Assembly (NCBI RefSeq): GCF_000559025.1
Contig: NZ_JAAN01000011.1
Location: 28,907 to 92,906 of the forward strand
Origin: Luteimonas huabeiensis HB2
GTDB lineage: Bacteria > Pseudomonadota > Gammaproteobacteria > Xanthomonadales > Xanthomonadaceae
DNA: 64,000 nt
Direction: 5' to 3'
The notes under the pieces were generated by a model. The model did no database searches, was not told the DNA's origin, and saw only the letters and a list, made by a program, of their open reading frames with translations. Below are positions 34,602-43,136 of this stretch, in pieces (within the stretch, counting starts at the first letter, position 1; every line of letters starts with the position of its first letter). The position numbers were made by a program, and so were the translations under genes.

Positions 34602-37316
34602 ATGAACGTCGTGCACTGTTTGAGGACGAGGCTGTTTCTCGGCGTGGGGCTCGCGCTGGCGGGCGCGCTTCCGGCGCTGGCGCAGACGAGCCAGGCCGAT
34701 GGCGACGCGCAGGAGGACGGCGTGCGCACGCTGGGCAACGTCACGGTCAGCGCGTCGCGCATCGACCGGCCCGGCTTCGTGTCGCCGACGCCGACGATGC
34801 GGATCGCGCCGGAGGAACTCGACGTCGTCGCCCGGCCCAACGTGGCCGCCGCGCTCAACGACATGCCGCAGTTCCGCGCCACGACCTCGGCGCAGACCAC
34901 CGGCACCAACACCAGCGCCGGGCAGGCGCCGGTCGACCTGCGCGGGCTGGGCACCAGCCGCACCCTGGTGCTGCTGGACGGCCGCCGCTTCGTCAGCGAC
35001 AACGACCTCAACACGGTGCCGACGATCATGATCCGCGACGTGGACGTGGTCACCGGCGGCGCCTCGGCGGCCTGGGGCTCGGGCGCGGTCGGCGGCGTGG
35101 TCAACATCGCCATCGACGAGGCCCTGGAAGGCATCAAGTTCGACCTGCACGGCGGCGAGTCCTCCTACGACGACGCCGAGCAGCGCGCGCTGGGCTTCGC
35201 CTTCGGCACCGCGTTCGGCGGCGGCCGCGGCCACCTGGTGGTCGGCGCCGAATACTCCGACCACGAAGGCATCATCCCCAAGACGAGCCGGCCGAACGTG
35301 GGCCGCTGGGCGCAGGTCTCCAACGGCGACGGCAGCTACACCACCGTCGCCGACGTCGGCTTCTCCAACGCCGCCTACGGCGGCCTGATCATGAGCGGCG
35401 TGCTGAAGGGCAAGGCGTTCAACCCGGACGGCTCGCTGCGCGACTTCGACTACGGCACCGTCGTCGGCACCTCGATGATCGGTGGCGAAGGCCCCTCGGC
35501 CGACGACCTCAGCCCGCTGATGACCCCGCAGACCCGATGGGCGGGCCTGGCGCGCGCGACGTGGTGGCTCGACGACGACCTCAAGCTGACCGCCGAGTAC
35601 CGCCAGTCGCGCGTGGCCAACGATTACGTCTACGTGGGCGACGACAACCGCGGCAACCTCGCCATCGGGATCGACAACGCCTTCCTCCCCGAGGAAGTGC
35701 GCCAGGCCCTGCTCTCCGCCGGCGAGACCGGCTTCACCATGGGCCGCTTCAACACCGCCGACTTCGCCAACTCGCGGATGGATTTCGAGCGCGTGGCCCG
35801 GCAGGCGACCCTGGCGCTGGACGGCGGCTTCGGCGAGACCTGGCGCTGGAGCGCGTTCTACAGCTACGGCGAGCACGAGAACAACCTCAACGTGCCGTAC
35901 CGCATCCTCACCGAGCAGTACGCCAACGCGGTGGACTCGGTGATCGACCCGACCACCGGCAACCCGGTGTGCCGCATCGCGCTGACCGATCCCGCGACCG
36001 ACTGCGTGCCGATCGACCTGTTCGGCCTGGGCGCGCCCTCGGAGGCCGCCACCGCCTACGTCACCGGCACCCCGCGCAGCCGGGCGAAGACGGTGATGCA
36101 CCTCGCCGGCGCTGATCTGCGCGGCGAGCCGTTCGAGCTGCCCGCCGGGCCGGTCTCGGTCGCGGTCGGCATCGACGCGCGGCGCGAATCGGTGCGGCAG
36201 ACGGTGGATGCGCTGAGCGCGGCCAACGCGTTCACCCGCTGGAACCCCTCGGCGATGTCCGGCGAGTACACCGTGACCGAAGGCTTCCTCGAGACCGTGG
36301 TGCCGGTGCTGGACGGCGTGCCGTTCTTCCAGCGGCTGGAGTTCAACGGCGCCGCGCGCCTGAGCCACTACGACACCACCGGCTCGATCTGGTCGTGGAA
36401 GCTCGGCCTGACCAACGAGTTCGTCGAGGGCGTGCGCGCCCGGTTCACCCGCTCGCGCGACATCCGCTCGGCCAACCTGACCGAGCTCTACACCCAGACC
36501 ACCACCGGCTACAACAACATCACCGATCCGTTCACCAACACCACGGTGTACGCGCTCACCAACGGCGGCGGCAATCCCAACCTGGTCCCGGAGGAGGCCG
36601 ACACCACCACCTTCGGCTTCGCCTGGTCGCCGACGTCGGTGCCGGGGCTGGACATGTCGATCGACTACTTCGACATCGACATCGCCAACGTCATCACCTC
36701 GGTCAGCGCGCAGGACATCGTGACCCGCTGCTACAACGGCAACGCCGAGATGTGCGGGCGCGTGACCCGCGATGCGAGCGGCAACATCTCCCGCATCGTC
36801 TCCAGCTACGCCAACCTGTCGCGCTACCAGACCAACGGCATCGACGTGGAGGCGGCCTACCTGCTGCCGCTGGGCCGGGTCTCCTCGCTGCCGGGCGCGC
36901 TGAACTTCCGCCTGCTCGGCACCTGGGTGGACAGCCTGACCACCGACGACGGCGTCAGCCGGATCGAGTACGTCACCTCGCAGGGCTACTCGTTCGGCCT
37001 CGGCACGCCGCGCTGGCGCGGCGTGGCCTCGATCGGCTACCAGAACGGCCGCTTCGGCGCCGACTTCCGCGCGCGCTACATCTCGGCGGGCAACTACAAC
37101 ACCACGATCAACATCACCAACAACCGCATCCCGAGCTACGTCTACTACGACCTCGGCGTGAAGTACCGGCTGAGCGACGACGCCGGCCCCGAGATCGAGC
37201 TGTACGCCAACGCCGCCAACCTGTTCGACAAGGATCCGCCGGTCGGCTCGCTCTATTCGCCCTACTACGACGTGCTGGGCCGCTACGTGACCCTCGGCGC
37301 GCGGGTGCGGTTCTGA
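34602..37316 (+). CDS. TonB-dependent outer membrane receptor
   Basis: A 904-residue outer membrane transporter that imports a ligand using TonB/proton-motive energy. A signal peptide (about residues 1-27, ALAQ) is followed by a plug domain (VTVSASRIDRPGF..., LVLLDGRRFV, VDVVTGGASAAWGSGAVGGVVNI) and a 22-strand barrel ending in the aromatic terminus TLGARVRF. The NP...L.PE segment (GNPNLVPEEADTTTFGF) is typical. The substrate is not readable; a peptide is suggested by the S9 peptidase and serine hydrolase directly downstream. The ATG at 34602 is chosen for the signal peptide. Confidence 0.93.
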   Translation: MNVVHCLRTRLFLGVGLALAGALPALAQTSQADGDAQEDGVRTLGNVTVSASRIDRPGFVSPTPTMRIAPEELDVVARPNVAAALNDMPQFRATTSAQTTGTNTSAGQAPVDLRGLGTSRTLVLLDGRRFVSDNDLNTVPTIMIRDVDVVTGGASAAWGSGAVGGVVNIAIDEALEGIKFDLHGGESSYDDAEQRALGFAFGTAFGGGRGHLVVGAEYSDHEGIIPKTSRPNVGRWAQVSNGDGSYTTVADVGFSNAAYGGLIMSGVLKGKAFNPDGSLRDFDYGTVVGTSMIGGEGPSADDLSPLMTPQTRWAGLARATWWLDDDLKLTAEYRQSRVANDYVYVGDDNRGNLAIGIDNAFLPEEVRQALLSAGETGFTMGRFNTADFANSRMDFERVARQATLALDGGFGETWRWSAFYSYGEHENNLNVPYRILTEQYANAVDSVIDPTTGNPVCRIALTDPATDCVPIDLFGLGAPSEAATAYVTGTPRSRAKTVMHLAGADLRGEPFELPAGPVSVAVGIDARRESVRQTVDALSAANAFTRWNPSAMSGEYTVTEGFLETVVPVLDGVPFFQRLEFNGAARLSHYDTTGSIWSWKLGLTNEFVEGVRARFTRSRDIRSANLTELYTQTTTGYNNITDPFTNTTVYALTNGGGNPNLVPEEADTTTFGFAWSPTSVPGLDMSIDYFDIDIANVITSVSAQDIVTRCYNGNAEMCGRVTRDASGNISRIVSSYANLSRYQTNGIDVEAAYLLPLGRVSSLPGALNFRLLGTWVDSLTTDDGVSRIEYVTSQGYSFGLGTPRWRGVASIGYQNGRFGADFRARYISAGNYNTTINITNNRIPSYVYYDLGVKYRLSDDAGPEIELYANAANLFDKDPPVGSLYSPYYDVLGRYVTLGARVRF

Positions 37317-37384
37317 TCGCCGCGCTCGCGGCCGCGCCGCCGGGGCGCCATGATGGGCGCCTCGCCACCGCCGAGGAGTTTCCG

Positions 37385-39535
37385 ATGCACGCATGCGATC
37401 CCACCGTCCCTCGCGATCGCGCCGCGCGTGCCGCGGTGGCGCTCTGCGTGCTGCTGGCGCTCTGGCTGGCCTGCGCCGGCAGCGTGCGCGCGTTCGCCCT
37501 CGAACAGGTCCGCGACTACGACTTCCCCAGCGGCCTGGTCGCCGCGCCCGCGGCCGAACGCGTGGCCTGGCTGTCCGCCCATCGCGGCCGGCGCAACGTG
37601 TGGGTGGCCGAGGGCCCGGACTTCGCGCCGCGCCGCCTGACCGGCTACGAGGACGACGACGGCCAGGACATGAGCGGCCTGCAGCTGTCCGACGACGGGC
37701 GCATGGTGGTCTACGTGCGCGGCGGCGAGCACGGCAGCAACTGGGGCCGCGGCGACCCGGTCAATGCCGGCTCGCTGCCGGAGCCGCCGAAGGTGCAGGT
37801 CTGGGCGGTGCCGTTCGAGGGCGGCGCGCCGCGCCTGCTCGGCGAGGGCGACGGCGCCGCGCTGTCGCCGGACGGCGCGCGCGTGGCCTGGCTGAAAGGC
37901 GACGAGGCGCTGGTGGCCGCCACCGACGGCCGCGGCGAGCCGCAGCGGCTGTTGAAGATCGCCGGCCAGGTCGGTGCGCTGACCTGGTCGCCGCAGGGCG
38001 ACCGCCTGGCGTTCACCGTCGATCGCGGCTCGCACACGCTGATCGGCGTGTTCCGCGACGCCGACGAGCCGATCGTGTGGATCGCGCCGGAGGTGGCGCG
38101 CGACTCGCTGCCGCGCTGGTCGCCCGATGGCCGCCGGCTGCTGTTCGCGCGGCGCGCGACCGGCGACGGCGCGCCGCGCAGCTTCGTGCCGCGGCCCTGG
38201 TCGATCTGGGTCGCCGATGCCGGCACCGGCGAGGCCGAGCGGCGCTGGGCCAGCGGCGAGGCGCTGCGCGACTCGCTGCCCGGCGGCCTGCCGGCGCTGT
38301 TCGACTGGGCCGCCGACGGCCGCATCGTGTTCCTGTCCTACCGCGACGGCTGGATGCACCTGTACTCGCTCGCCCCGGACAGCGCCGAGCCGCTGCTGCT
38401 GACCCCCGGCGCGTTCCAGGTCGAGCAGGCGACGCTGAGCGCCGACCGCCGCAGCATCGTCTACAGCGCCAACGCCGGCGACGATCCCGACGACATCGAC
38501 CGCCGCCACCTGTTCCGCGTGCCGGTGGACCGCGCCGCGCCGCAGGCGCTGACCTCGGGCGCCGGCTCGGAGTGGGCGCCGGCGCTCACGCCGCGCGGCG
38601 AGCTGCTGTTCCTCGGCGCGACCGCGCGGCAGCCGCCGTTGCCGGCGCGGCTGGGCGCCGACGGCGCGCCGCGATGGCTCGCCCGGCCGCAGCCGGGGTT
38701 CCCGGCCGAGCGGCTGGTCGCGCCGCGGCGCGTGCAGTTCGCCGCCGAGGACGGGACCCTCGTGCACGGTCAGTTGTTCGAGCCGCCGCCGGGCGCCGGG
38801 CGCGGACGCCGGCCCGCGGTGGTGTTCGCCCACGGCGGGCCGCAGCGGCAGATGCTGCTGACCTGGCACTACGGCAGCTACTACGCCAACGCCTACGCGA
38901 TCAACCAGTACCTCGCCAGCCAGGGCTTCGTGGTGCTGGCGGTGAACTACCGGCTCGGGCCGTTCTACGGCCACGACTTCCATTTCCCGCCGGACTCGGG
39001 CGTGGCCGGCGGCGCCGAGTACCGCGACATCCGCGCCGCCGGGCGCTTCCTGCAGGCGCTGGACGGCGTCGATCCGCAGCGCATCGGCCTCTACGGCGGC
39101 TCCTACGGCGGCTATCTGACCGCGATGGCGCTGGCGCACGATTCGGACCTGTTCAAGGCCGGGGTCGACGTGCACGGCGTGCACGACTGGACGGCGCCGG
39201 AGTACGCGCACCTCTACGACCGCCGCCACTACGCGGACGAGGCCGCCGCCGAACGCGCGCGCGAGACCGCCTGGCGCGCCTCGCCGGTCTCGGCGCTGGA
39301 CGGCTGGCGCTCGCCGGCGCTGCTGATCCACGGCGACGACGACCGCAACGTGCGCTTCAGCCAGACCGTGGACCTGGTGCACCGCCTGCGCGCGCTGGGC
39401 GTGCCGCACGAGACGATGGTGGTGGTGGACGATACCCACCACATGATGCGCTACGCCAACGAGCTGCGGGTCGACGCCGCCATCGCCGGCTTCCTGCAGC
39501 GCCACCTCGCCGACCGACCGCCGACCGGACCTTGA
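37385..39535 (+). CDS. S9 family prolyl oligopeptidase-type peptidase
   Basis: A 716-residue serine peptidase of family S9 (acylaminoacyl-peptidase/DPP-like). It has a signal peptide (about residues 1-37), an N-terminal beta-propeller with WSPDG/LSPDG repeats, and a C-terminal alpha/beta hydrolase. The triad is Ser573 in GGSYGG, Asp653 in HGDDDRNV and His685/686 in DDTHHMM. It probably cleaves oligopeptides in the periplasm. The ATG follows GAGGAG (37373-37378) by 6 nt. The gene starts 68 bp after the receptor stop and 2 bp before the next gene, so the three likely form one transcript. Confidence 0.92.
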   Translation: MHACDPTVPRDRAARAAVALCVLLALWLACAGSVRAFALEQVRDYDFPSGLVAAPAAERVAWLSAHRGRRNVWVAEGPDFAPRRLTGYEDDDGQDMSGLQLSDDGRMVVYVRGGEHGSNWGRGDPVNAGSLPEPPKVQVWAVPFEGGAPRLLGEGDGAALSPDGARVAWLKGDEALVAATDGRGEPQRLLKIAGQVGALTWSPQGDRLAFTVDRGSHTLIGVFRDADEPIVWIAPEVARDSLPRWSPDGRRLLFARRATGDGAPRSFVPRPWSIWVADAGTGEAERRWASGEALRDSLPGGLPALFDWAADGRIVFLSYRDGWMHLYSLAPDSAEPLLLTPGAFQVEQATLSADRRSIVYSANAGDDPDDIDRRHLFRVPVDRAAPQALTSGAGSEWAPALTPRGELLFLGATARQPPLPARLGADGAPRWLARPQPGFPAERLVAPRRVQFAAEDGTLVHGQLFEPPPGAGRGRRPAVVFAHGGPQRQMLLTWHYGSYYANAYAINQYLASQGFVVLAVNYRLGPFYGHDFHFPPDSGVAGGAEYRDIRAAGRFLQALDGVDPQRIGLYGGSYGGYLTAMALAHDSDLFKAGVDVHGVHDWTAPEYAHLYDRRHYADEAAAERARETAWRASPVSALDGWRSPALLIHGDDDRNVRFSQTVDLVHRLRALGVPHETMVVVDDTHHMMRYANELRVDAAIAGFLQRHLADRPPTGP

Positions 39536-39537
39536 CC

Positions 39538-40704
39538 ATGCGACCCCACAGAACTCCGTTCCACGCCCTCGGCCGCCTCTGGCTGCTGGCCCTGCTGCTG
39601 GCGCTGGCGTTGCCGGCGCAGGCGCTCGATACCGCGCACCTGAGCGCGCAACTGGAGCGGCTGCGCGAGGCCGCGCACGCGCCCGGCGCGACCGCCGCGG
39701 TGATGGTCGGGGGCGAACTGGTGTGGTCGGCCGGGGTCGGGGTGGCCGATGCGGAGAACGCGGTGCCGATGCGCGGCGATGCCGTGCACAACATCGGCTC
39801 CGTCTCCAAGGTCGTCGGCGCGATCGCGCTGATGCAGCTGGTGGAGCGCGGTCGCATCGACCTGGACGCGGAGATCCAGACCTACGCGCCGTGGTTCCCG
39901 CGCAAGCAGGCGCCGATCACCGTGCGCCAGATCCTGACCCACACCTCGGGCATCCGCCATTACCGCGACGGCGAGTTCGGCGAGGGCGACGTGCTGCGTT
40001 TCCAGCAGTTCGACGGCATCGAGGCCGCCTCCCGGCGCTGGATGCACGAGCCGCTGCTGTTCGACCCCGGCCGGCACTGGAACTACTCGACGTTCGCCAC
40101 CAACCTGCTGCAGGCCGCGATCGAGCAGGCCAGCGGGCAGGACATGGAAACCTACATGCGCGAGCGGCTGTGGGCGCCGGCCGGCATGGCCGACACCCAG
40201 TTCGACGTGCCGGCGCGCATCGTGCCGCGGCGCGCGCGCGGCTACGAATGGGACGCCGGGTCGGGCGTGCTGAGCAATGCGGTGCAGGAGAACGTCAGCT
40301 ACAAGTACGTCGGCGGCGGCATCCTTTCCAGCGACGAGGACATGGTGCGCATGGCGCATGCGCTCAATACGGGCCGGCTGCTCGGCGCCGAGGCCATCGC
40401 CGAGATGTACCGCCCGCAGTTGGACGCCTCGGTGACCTTGCTGCCGCCGCCCCCGGGCAAGCCCGCCTCGCGCGATGCCGTGCCGGTGCAGGGCCTGATC
40501 TGGCGGGTGCAGGAAGACGCCGACGGGCGCCGCTACGTCGCCCACAGCGGCAGCGTGAAGGGCACGCTGTCGTACCTGGCCAACTGGCCGCAGCACGACG
40601 TGGCGGTGGCGCTGCACGTCAACGCGCGCGGCGGCGAGGCCGATCTGCGCGCCGCGGCCGAGGCGCTGGCCGCGCGGTTCCTGCCCGCACCGGCGCGCGA
40701 CTGA
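39538..40704 (+). CDS. class C beta-lactamase-fold serine hydrolase
   Basis: A 388-residue exported serine hydrolase of the beta-lactamase/D-peptidase fold (family S12). A signal peptide covers about residues 1-29. The SxxK motif is Ser88-Val-Ser-Lys91, the YxN equivalent is Tyr183-Ser-Thr, and the KTG box is replaced by HSG (VAHSGSVKG). Family members include D-aminopeptidases, carboxypeptidases and esterases. The context with TonB receptor, S9 peptidase and dipeptidase favours a peptide substrate, possibly one with D-residues, rather than antibiotic resistance. It starts 2 bp after the S9 gene and is convergent with the LuxR gene, 17 bp away. Confidence 0.9.
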   Translation: MRPHRTPFHALGRLWLLALLLALALPAQALDTAHLSAQLERLREAAHAPGATAAVMVGGELVWSAGVGVADAENAVPMRGDAVHNIGSVSKVVGAIALMQLVERGRIDLDAEIQTYAPWFPRKQAPITVRQILTHTSGIRHYRDGEFGEGDVLRFQQFDGIEAASRRWMHEPLLFDPGRHWNYSTFATNLLQAAIEQASGQDMETYMRERLWAPAGMADTQFDVPARIVPRRARGYEWDAGSGVLSNAVQENVSYKYVGGGILSSDEDMVRMAHALNTGRLLGAEAIAEMYRPQLDASVTLLPPPPGKPASRDAVPVQGLIWRVQEDADGRRYVAHSGSVKGTLSYLANWPQHDVAVALHVNARGGEADLRAAAEALAARFLPAPARD

Positions 40705-40721
40705 GCGGGCGCGCGCCGGGA

Positions 40722-41822
40722 CTACCCGGCCAGCAGGCGCGCCAGCTGTGCGCGGTTGCCCACGTCGAGCTTGCGGTAGATCGAGCTGATCTGGCTCTCG
40801 ACGGTCTTGCGCGAGCGGCACAGCCGCTCGGCGATGTCGTGGTTGCGCAGGCCCGAGGCGACCAGCGCGGCGACCTTGCGCTCGCTGGGCGAAAGCCGCG
40901 ACAGCAGCGGCAGCGCGCGCGCGGAAGCGTCCGGCGCGGCGCCGGCCGAGGCGCCCTCCATGAAGGTCAGGATGAAATGGCGCCGGCCTGCGGCCAGTTG
41001 CAGCGGCGCGCCGATCGCGATCCGCAGCACGCGCGCGTCGCCGGGGTGCGGCACGGCGACCGCGCCGGGCGCGGCCGCCGCGGGGTCGGCCTGGGGAAGG
41101 CCCAGGCGCACGGCCCGCTCCACCGCAAGCGGCAGCCGGCCGCTGGCAGCGGCCGTGCCCGACCAGGCGCCGAGCAGCTTCCGGGCCTCGGCGGAGACGT
41201 AGAGCGGCGTCAGCCGGTCGTCGACGATCGCCGCCGCCAGCGGCAGCCGATACAGCAGCGCCTCGAACGCCTTGTGCCGGATCCGTTCCGATTCCAGCGA
41301 GCGGACCCGCTGCAGGCTGGCGTCGAGCACCGGGTACAGCTCGGTCAGGAAGGCGAGCTCGCGATCGGACAGCGCGGTGCGCTCGGCGCGGATGCGGATG
41401 CTGAGCACCGCCTCCAGGCGCCTGCCGTTCCAGAACGCCATGTGGATGAACTCGCGCCAGCCCGGCGCCGGGTTCTGCGCGCGCAGGCGCGCCGCGGCCA
41501 GGGCGTCCTGGGACACGATCTGCGAGAAGGTGTACCAGCGCACCTGCGGGTTGGCGTCGAGAAACGGCGCGGCCACGTCGAGGCTGGTGACCGGCAGGCC
41601 CTCGCTGTCGTGCGCCTGGGCGAGGAAATGATGGCCGCGCTGCGGCGCGTAGCCGTCGATGTCGAGCATCAGGCTGCAGGAATGGCAGGGCAGCACCCGC
41701 GTCACCAGCGAAGCGCACGCGCGCCACAGATCGGCCATGTCCAGGGACTTCAGCAGCGCCGCGCGCGCCGCCGCCGCGCTGTCGGCGGGATCGATCGCGG
41801 GATTGTGGTCGAGCGTCAACAC
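40722..41822 (-). CDS. LuxR-family transcriptional regulator
   Basis: A 366-residue regulator with a C-terminal LuxR-type helix-turn-helix (about residues 310-366: LSPSERKVAALVASGLRNHDIAERL...KTVESQISSIYRKL). The N-terminal ~300 residues show no receiver domain or autoinducer-binding signature and probably hold a GAF/PAS-like sensor (CHSCSLMLDIDGY, AIVDDRLTPLYVS). The start is GTG 41822 because AGGAAG lies 6 nt upstream; upstream codons are Pro/Arg-rich. It lies inside the peptide-scavenging block and divergent from dgcN, so it is the best candidate to bind the shared promoter element. Confidence 0.88.
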   Translation of the reverse strand: MLTLDHNPAIDPADSAAAARAALLKSLDMADLWRACASLVTRVLPCHSCSLMLDIDGYAPQRGHHFLAQAHDSEGLPVTSLDVAAPFLDANPQVRWYTFSQIVSQDALAAARLRAQNPAPGWREFIHMAFWNGRRLEAVLSIRIRAERTALSDRELAFLTELYPVLDASLQRVRSLESERIRHKAFEALLYRLPLAAAIVDDRLTPLYVSAEARKLLGAWSGTAAASGRLPLAVERAVRLGLPQADPAAAAPGAVAVPHPGDARVLRIAIGAPLQLAAGRRHFILTFMEGASAGAAPDASARALPLLSRLSPSERKVAALVASGLRNHDIAERLCRSRKTVESQISSIYRKLDVGNRAQLARLLAG

Positions 41823-41983
41823 GGGCGCTTCCTGGGCTGGCCTGGGCGAGGTCCACGTCGGGCCCCCGGCGGCGAGCGGATTGTTGCGCTGCGTCAGGCC
41901 CGTTCCGGTTCTAGCACCCCGCCGCGGGACTGACAAGCGCCTGTCACGAACGTGTGCATCCGCCGCCATCGCCGGCCGCCAAC

Positions 41984-42028
41984 ATCCGGGTTTCCTCCGA
42001 TGCGCGCCGGCCGCGCACCTGCTGCAAT
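41984..42028 (+). promoter_or_regulatory. shared regulon element 3 and -10
   Basis: ATCCGGG-TTTC-CTCCGAT (41984-42001) matches the palindrome at 33032 in 16 of 18 positions. TGCAAT (42023-42028) follows at exactly 21 bp. Transcription would start near 42035, 21 nt before the dgcN ATG. Confidence 0.6.
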
Positions 42029-42055
42029 GCGTGTGGATCGAACACGGGAACGAGC

Positions 42056-43135
42056 ATGGACGAGATGGCGGCGGCAGGGCGGGAGACGGCGGCGGCCGCG
42101 GACGCAACCGGCCGCGCCGCGCCCGCGGGCACCGTCTCGCTTCGCAAGCCCTACCTGCTGTTCCTCGGCGAGGAGACCAGCCCGCTCAAGGCCAAGACCG
42201 CGTTCGGCCTGCGCGACTGGGTCCCCGGCGACTGCATCGGCCAGTGGCGCATGGGCGCTTGCCGCGTCGACCTCGGGTTGCCGGAGCTGGACCCCGCGGC
42301 GGCGGTCGCGGCGGGCGCGCGATCGCTGGCGATCGGGGTGACGCCGCCGGAGGGGCGCATTCCCGCGCACTGGGCGCGCCTGCTCGGCGCCGCCGCCGAG
42401 GCGGGCCTGGACATCGTCAGCGGCCTGCACACGCCGCTGGCCGCGGTGCCGGGGCTGGCCGCCGCCGCGCTGCGCGGCGGCGCGCGCCTGGTGGACGTGC
42501 GCGTGCCGCCCCCCGGGCTGCCGCGCGCGACCGGCAAGCGGCGCTCCGGTAAGCGGGTGGCGATGGTGGGCACCGATTGCGCGCTGGGCAAGAAATACAC
42601 CGCGCTGGCGCTGGCGCGGGCGATGCGCGCGCACGGCGTCGATGCCGATTTCCGCGCGACCGGACAGACCGGGATCATGATCGCCGGCGCCGGCATCGCG
42701 GTGGATGCGGTGGTCGCCGATTTCATCGCCGGCGCGGCCGAGTGCATCTCGCCGGCGGCGGCGCCCGAGCACTGGGACGTCATCGAGGGGCAGGGCTCGC
42801 TGTTCCATCCCGCCTACGCCGGCGTCTCGCTGGGGCTGCTGCACGGCTCGCAGCCGGATGCGCTGGTCCTGTGCCACGACCCGTCGCGCACGCGGATGGT
42901 GAGCTGGCCGGACTATCCGCTTCCGGGCCTGCGGGATGCGGCGGGGCTGTACGTGCGCATGGCGCGCATGACCAATCCCGCGGCGCGGCTGGCCGGCGTG
43001 AGCCTCAACACCTCGGCGCTCGACGCGGCGCAGGCGGAAGCGGCGCTGCAGGCGGCCGGCCGCGAGCTGGGCGTGCCCGCGTTCGACCCGATGCGCGGCG
43101 CGCTCGATGCCGCGGTCGCGGCGATCCTGGGCTGA
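42056..43135 (+). CDS. dgcN: DUF1611 protein, DgcN-type
   Basis: A 359-residue DUF1611 protein. It has an N-terminal Rossmann-like part and a P-loop domain beginning KRVAMVGTDCALGKKYTALALARAM (the GTDCALGKK phosphate loop). GQTGIMIAG and VIEGQGSLFHPAYAG follow. Proteins of this type paired with a dipeptide epimerase have been named DgcN-DgcA, a D-glutamate route in which DgcN acetylates D-Glu. That role is inherited from family and pairing, not shown here. The ATG at 42056 is used; a second in-frame ATG lies three codons on. dgcA follows after one base. Confidence 0.87.
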   Translation: MDEMAAAGRETAAAADATGRAAPAGTVSLRKPYLLFLGEETSPLKAKTAFGLRDWVPGDCIGQWRMGACRVDLGLPELDPAAAVAAGARSLAIGVTPPEGRIPAHWARLLGAAAEAGLDIVSGLHTPLAAVPGLAAAALRGGARLVDVRVPPPGLPRATGKRRSGKRVAMVGTDCALGKKYTALALARAMRAHGVDADFRATGQTGIMIAGAGIAVDAVVADFIAGAAECISPAAAPEHWDVIEGQGSLFHPAYAGVSLGLLHGSQPDALVLCHDPSRTRMVSWPDYPLPGLRDAAGLYVRMARMTNPAARLAGVSLNTSALDAAQAEAALQAAGRELGVPAFDPMRGALDAAVAAILG

Positions 43136-43136
43136 C

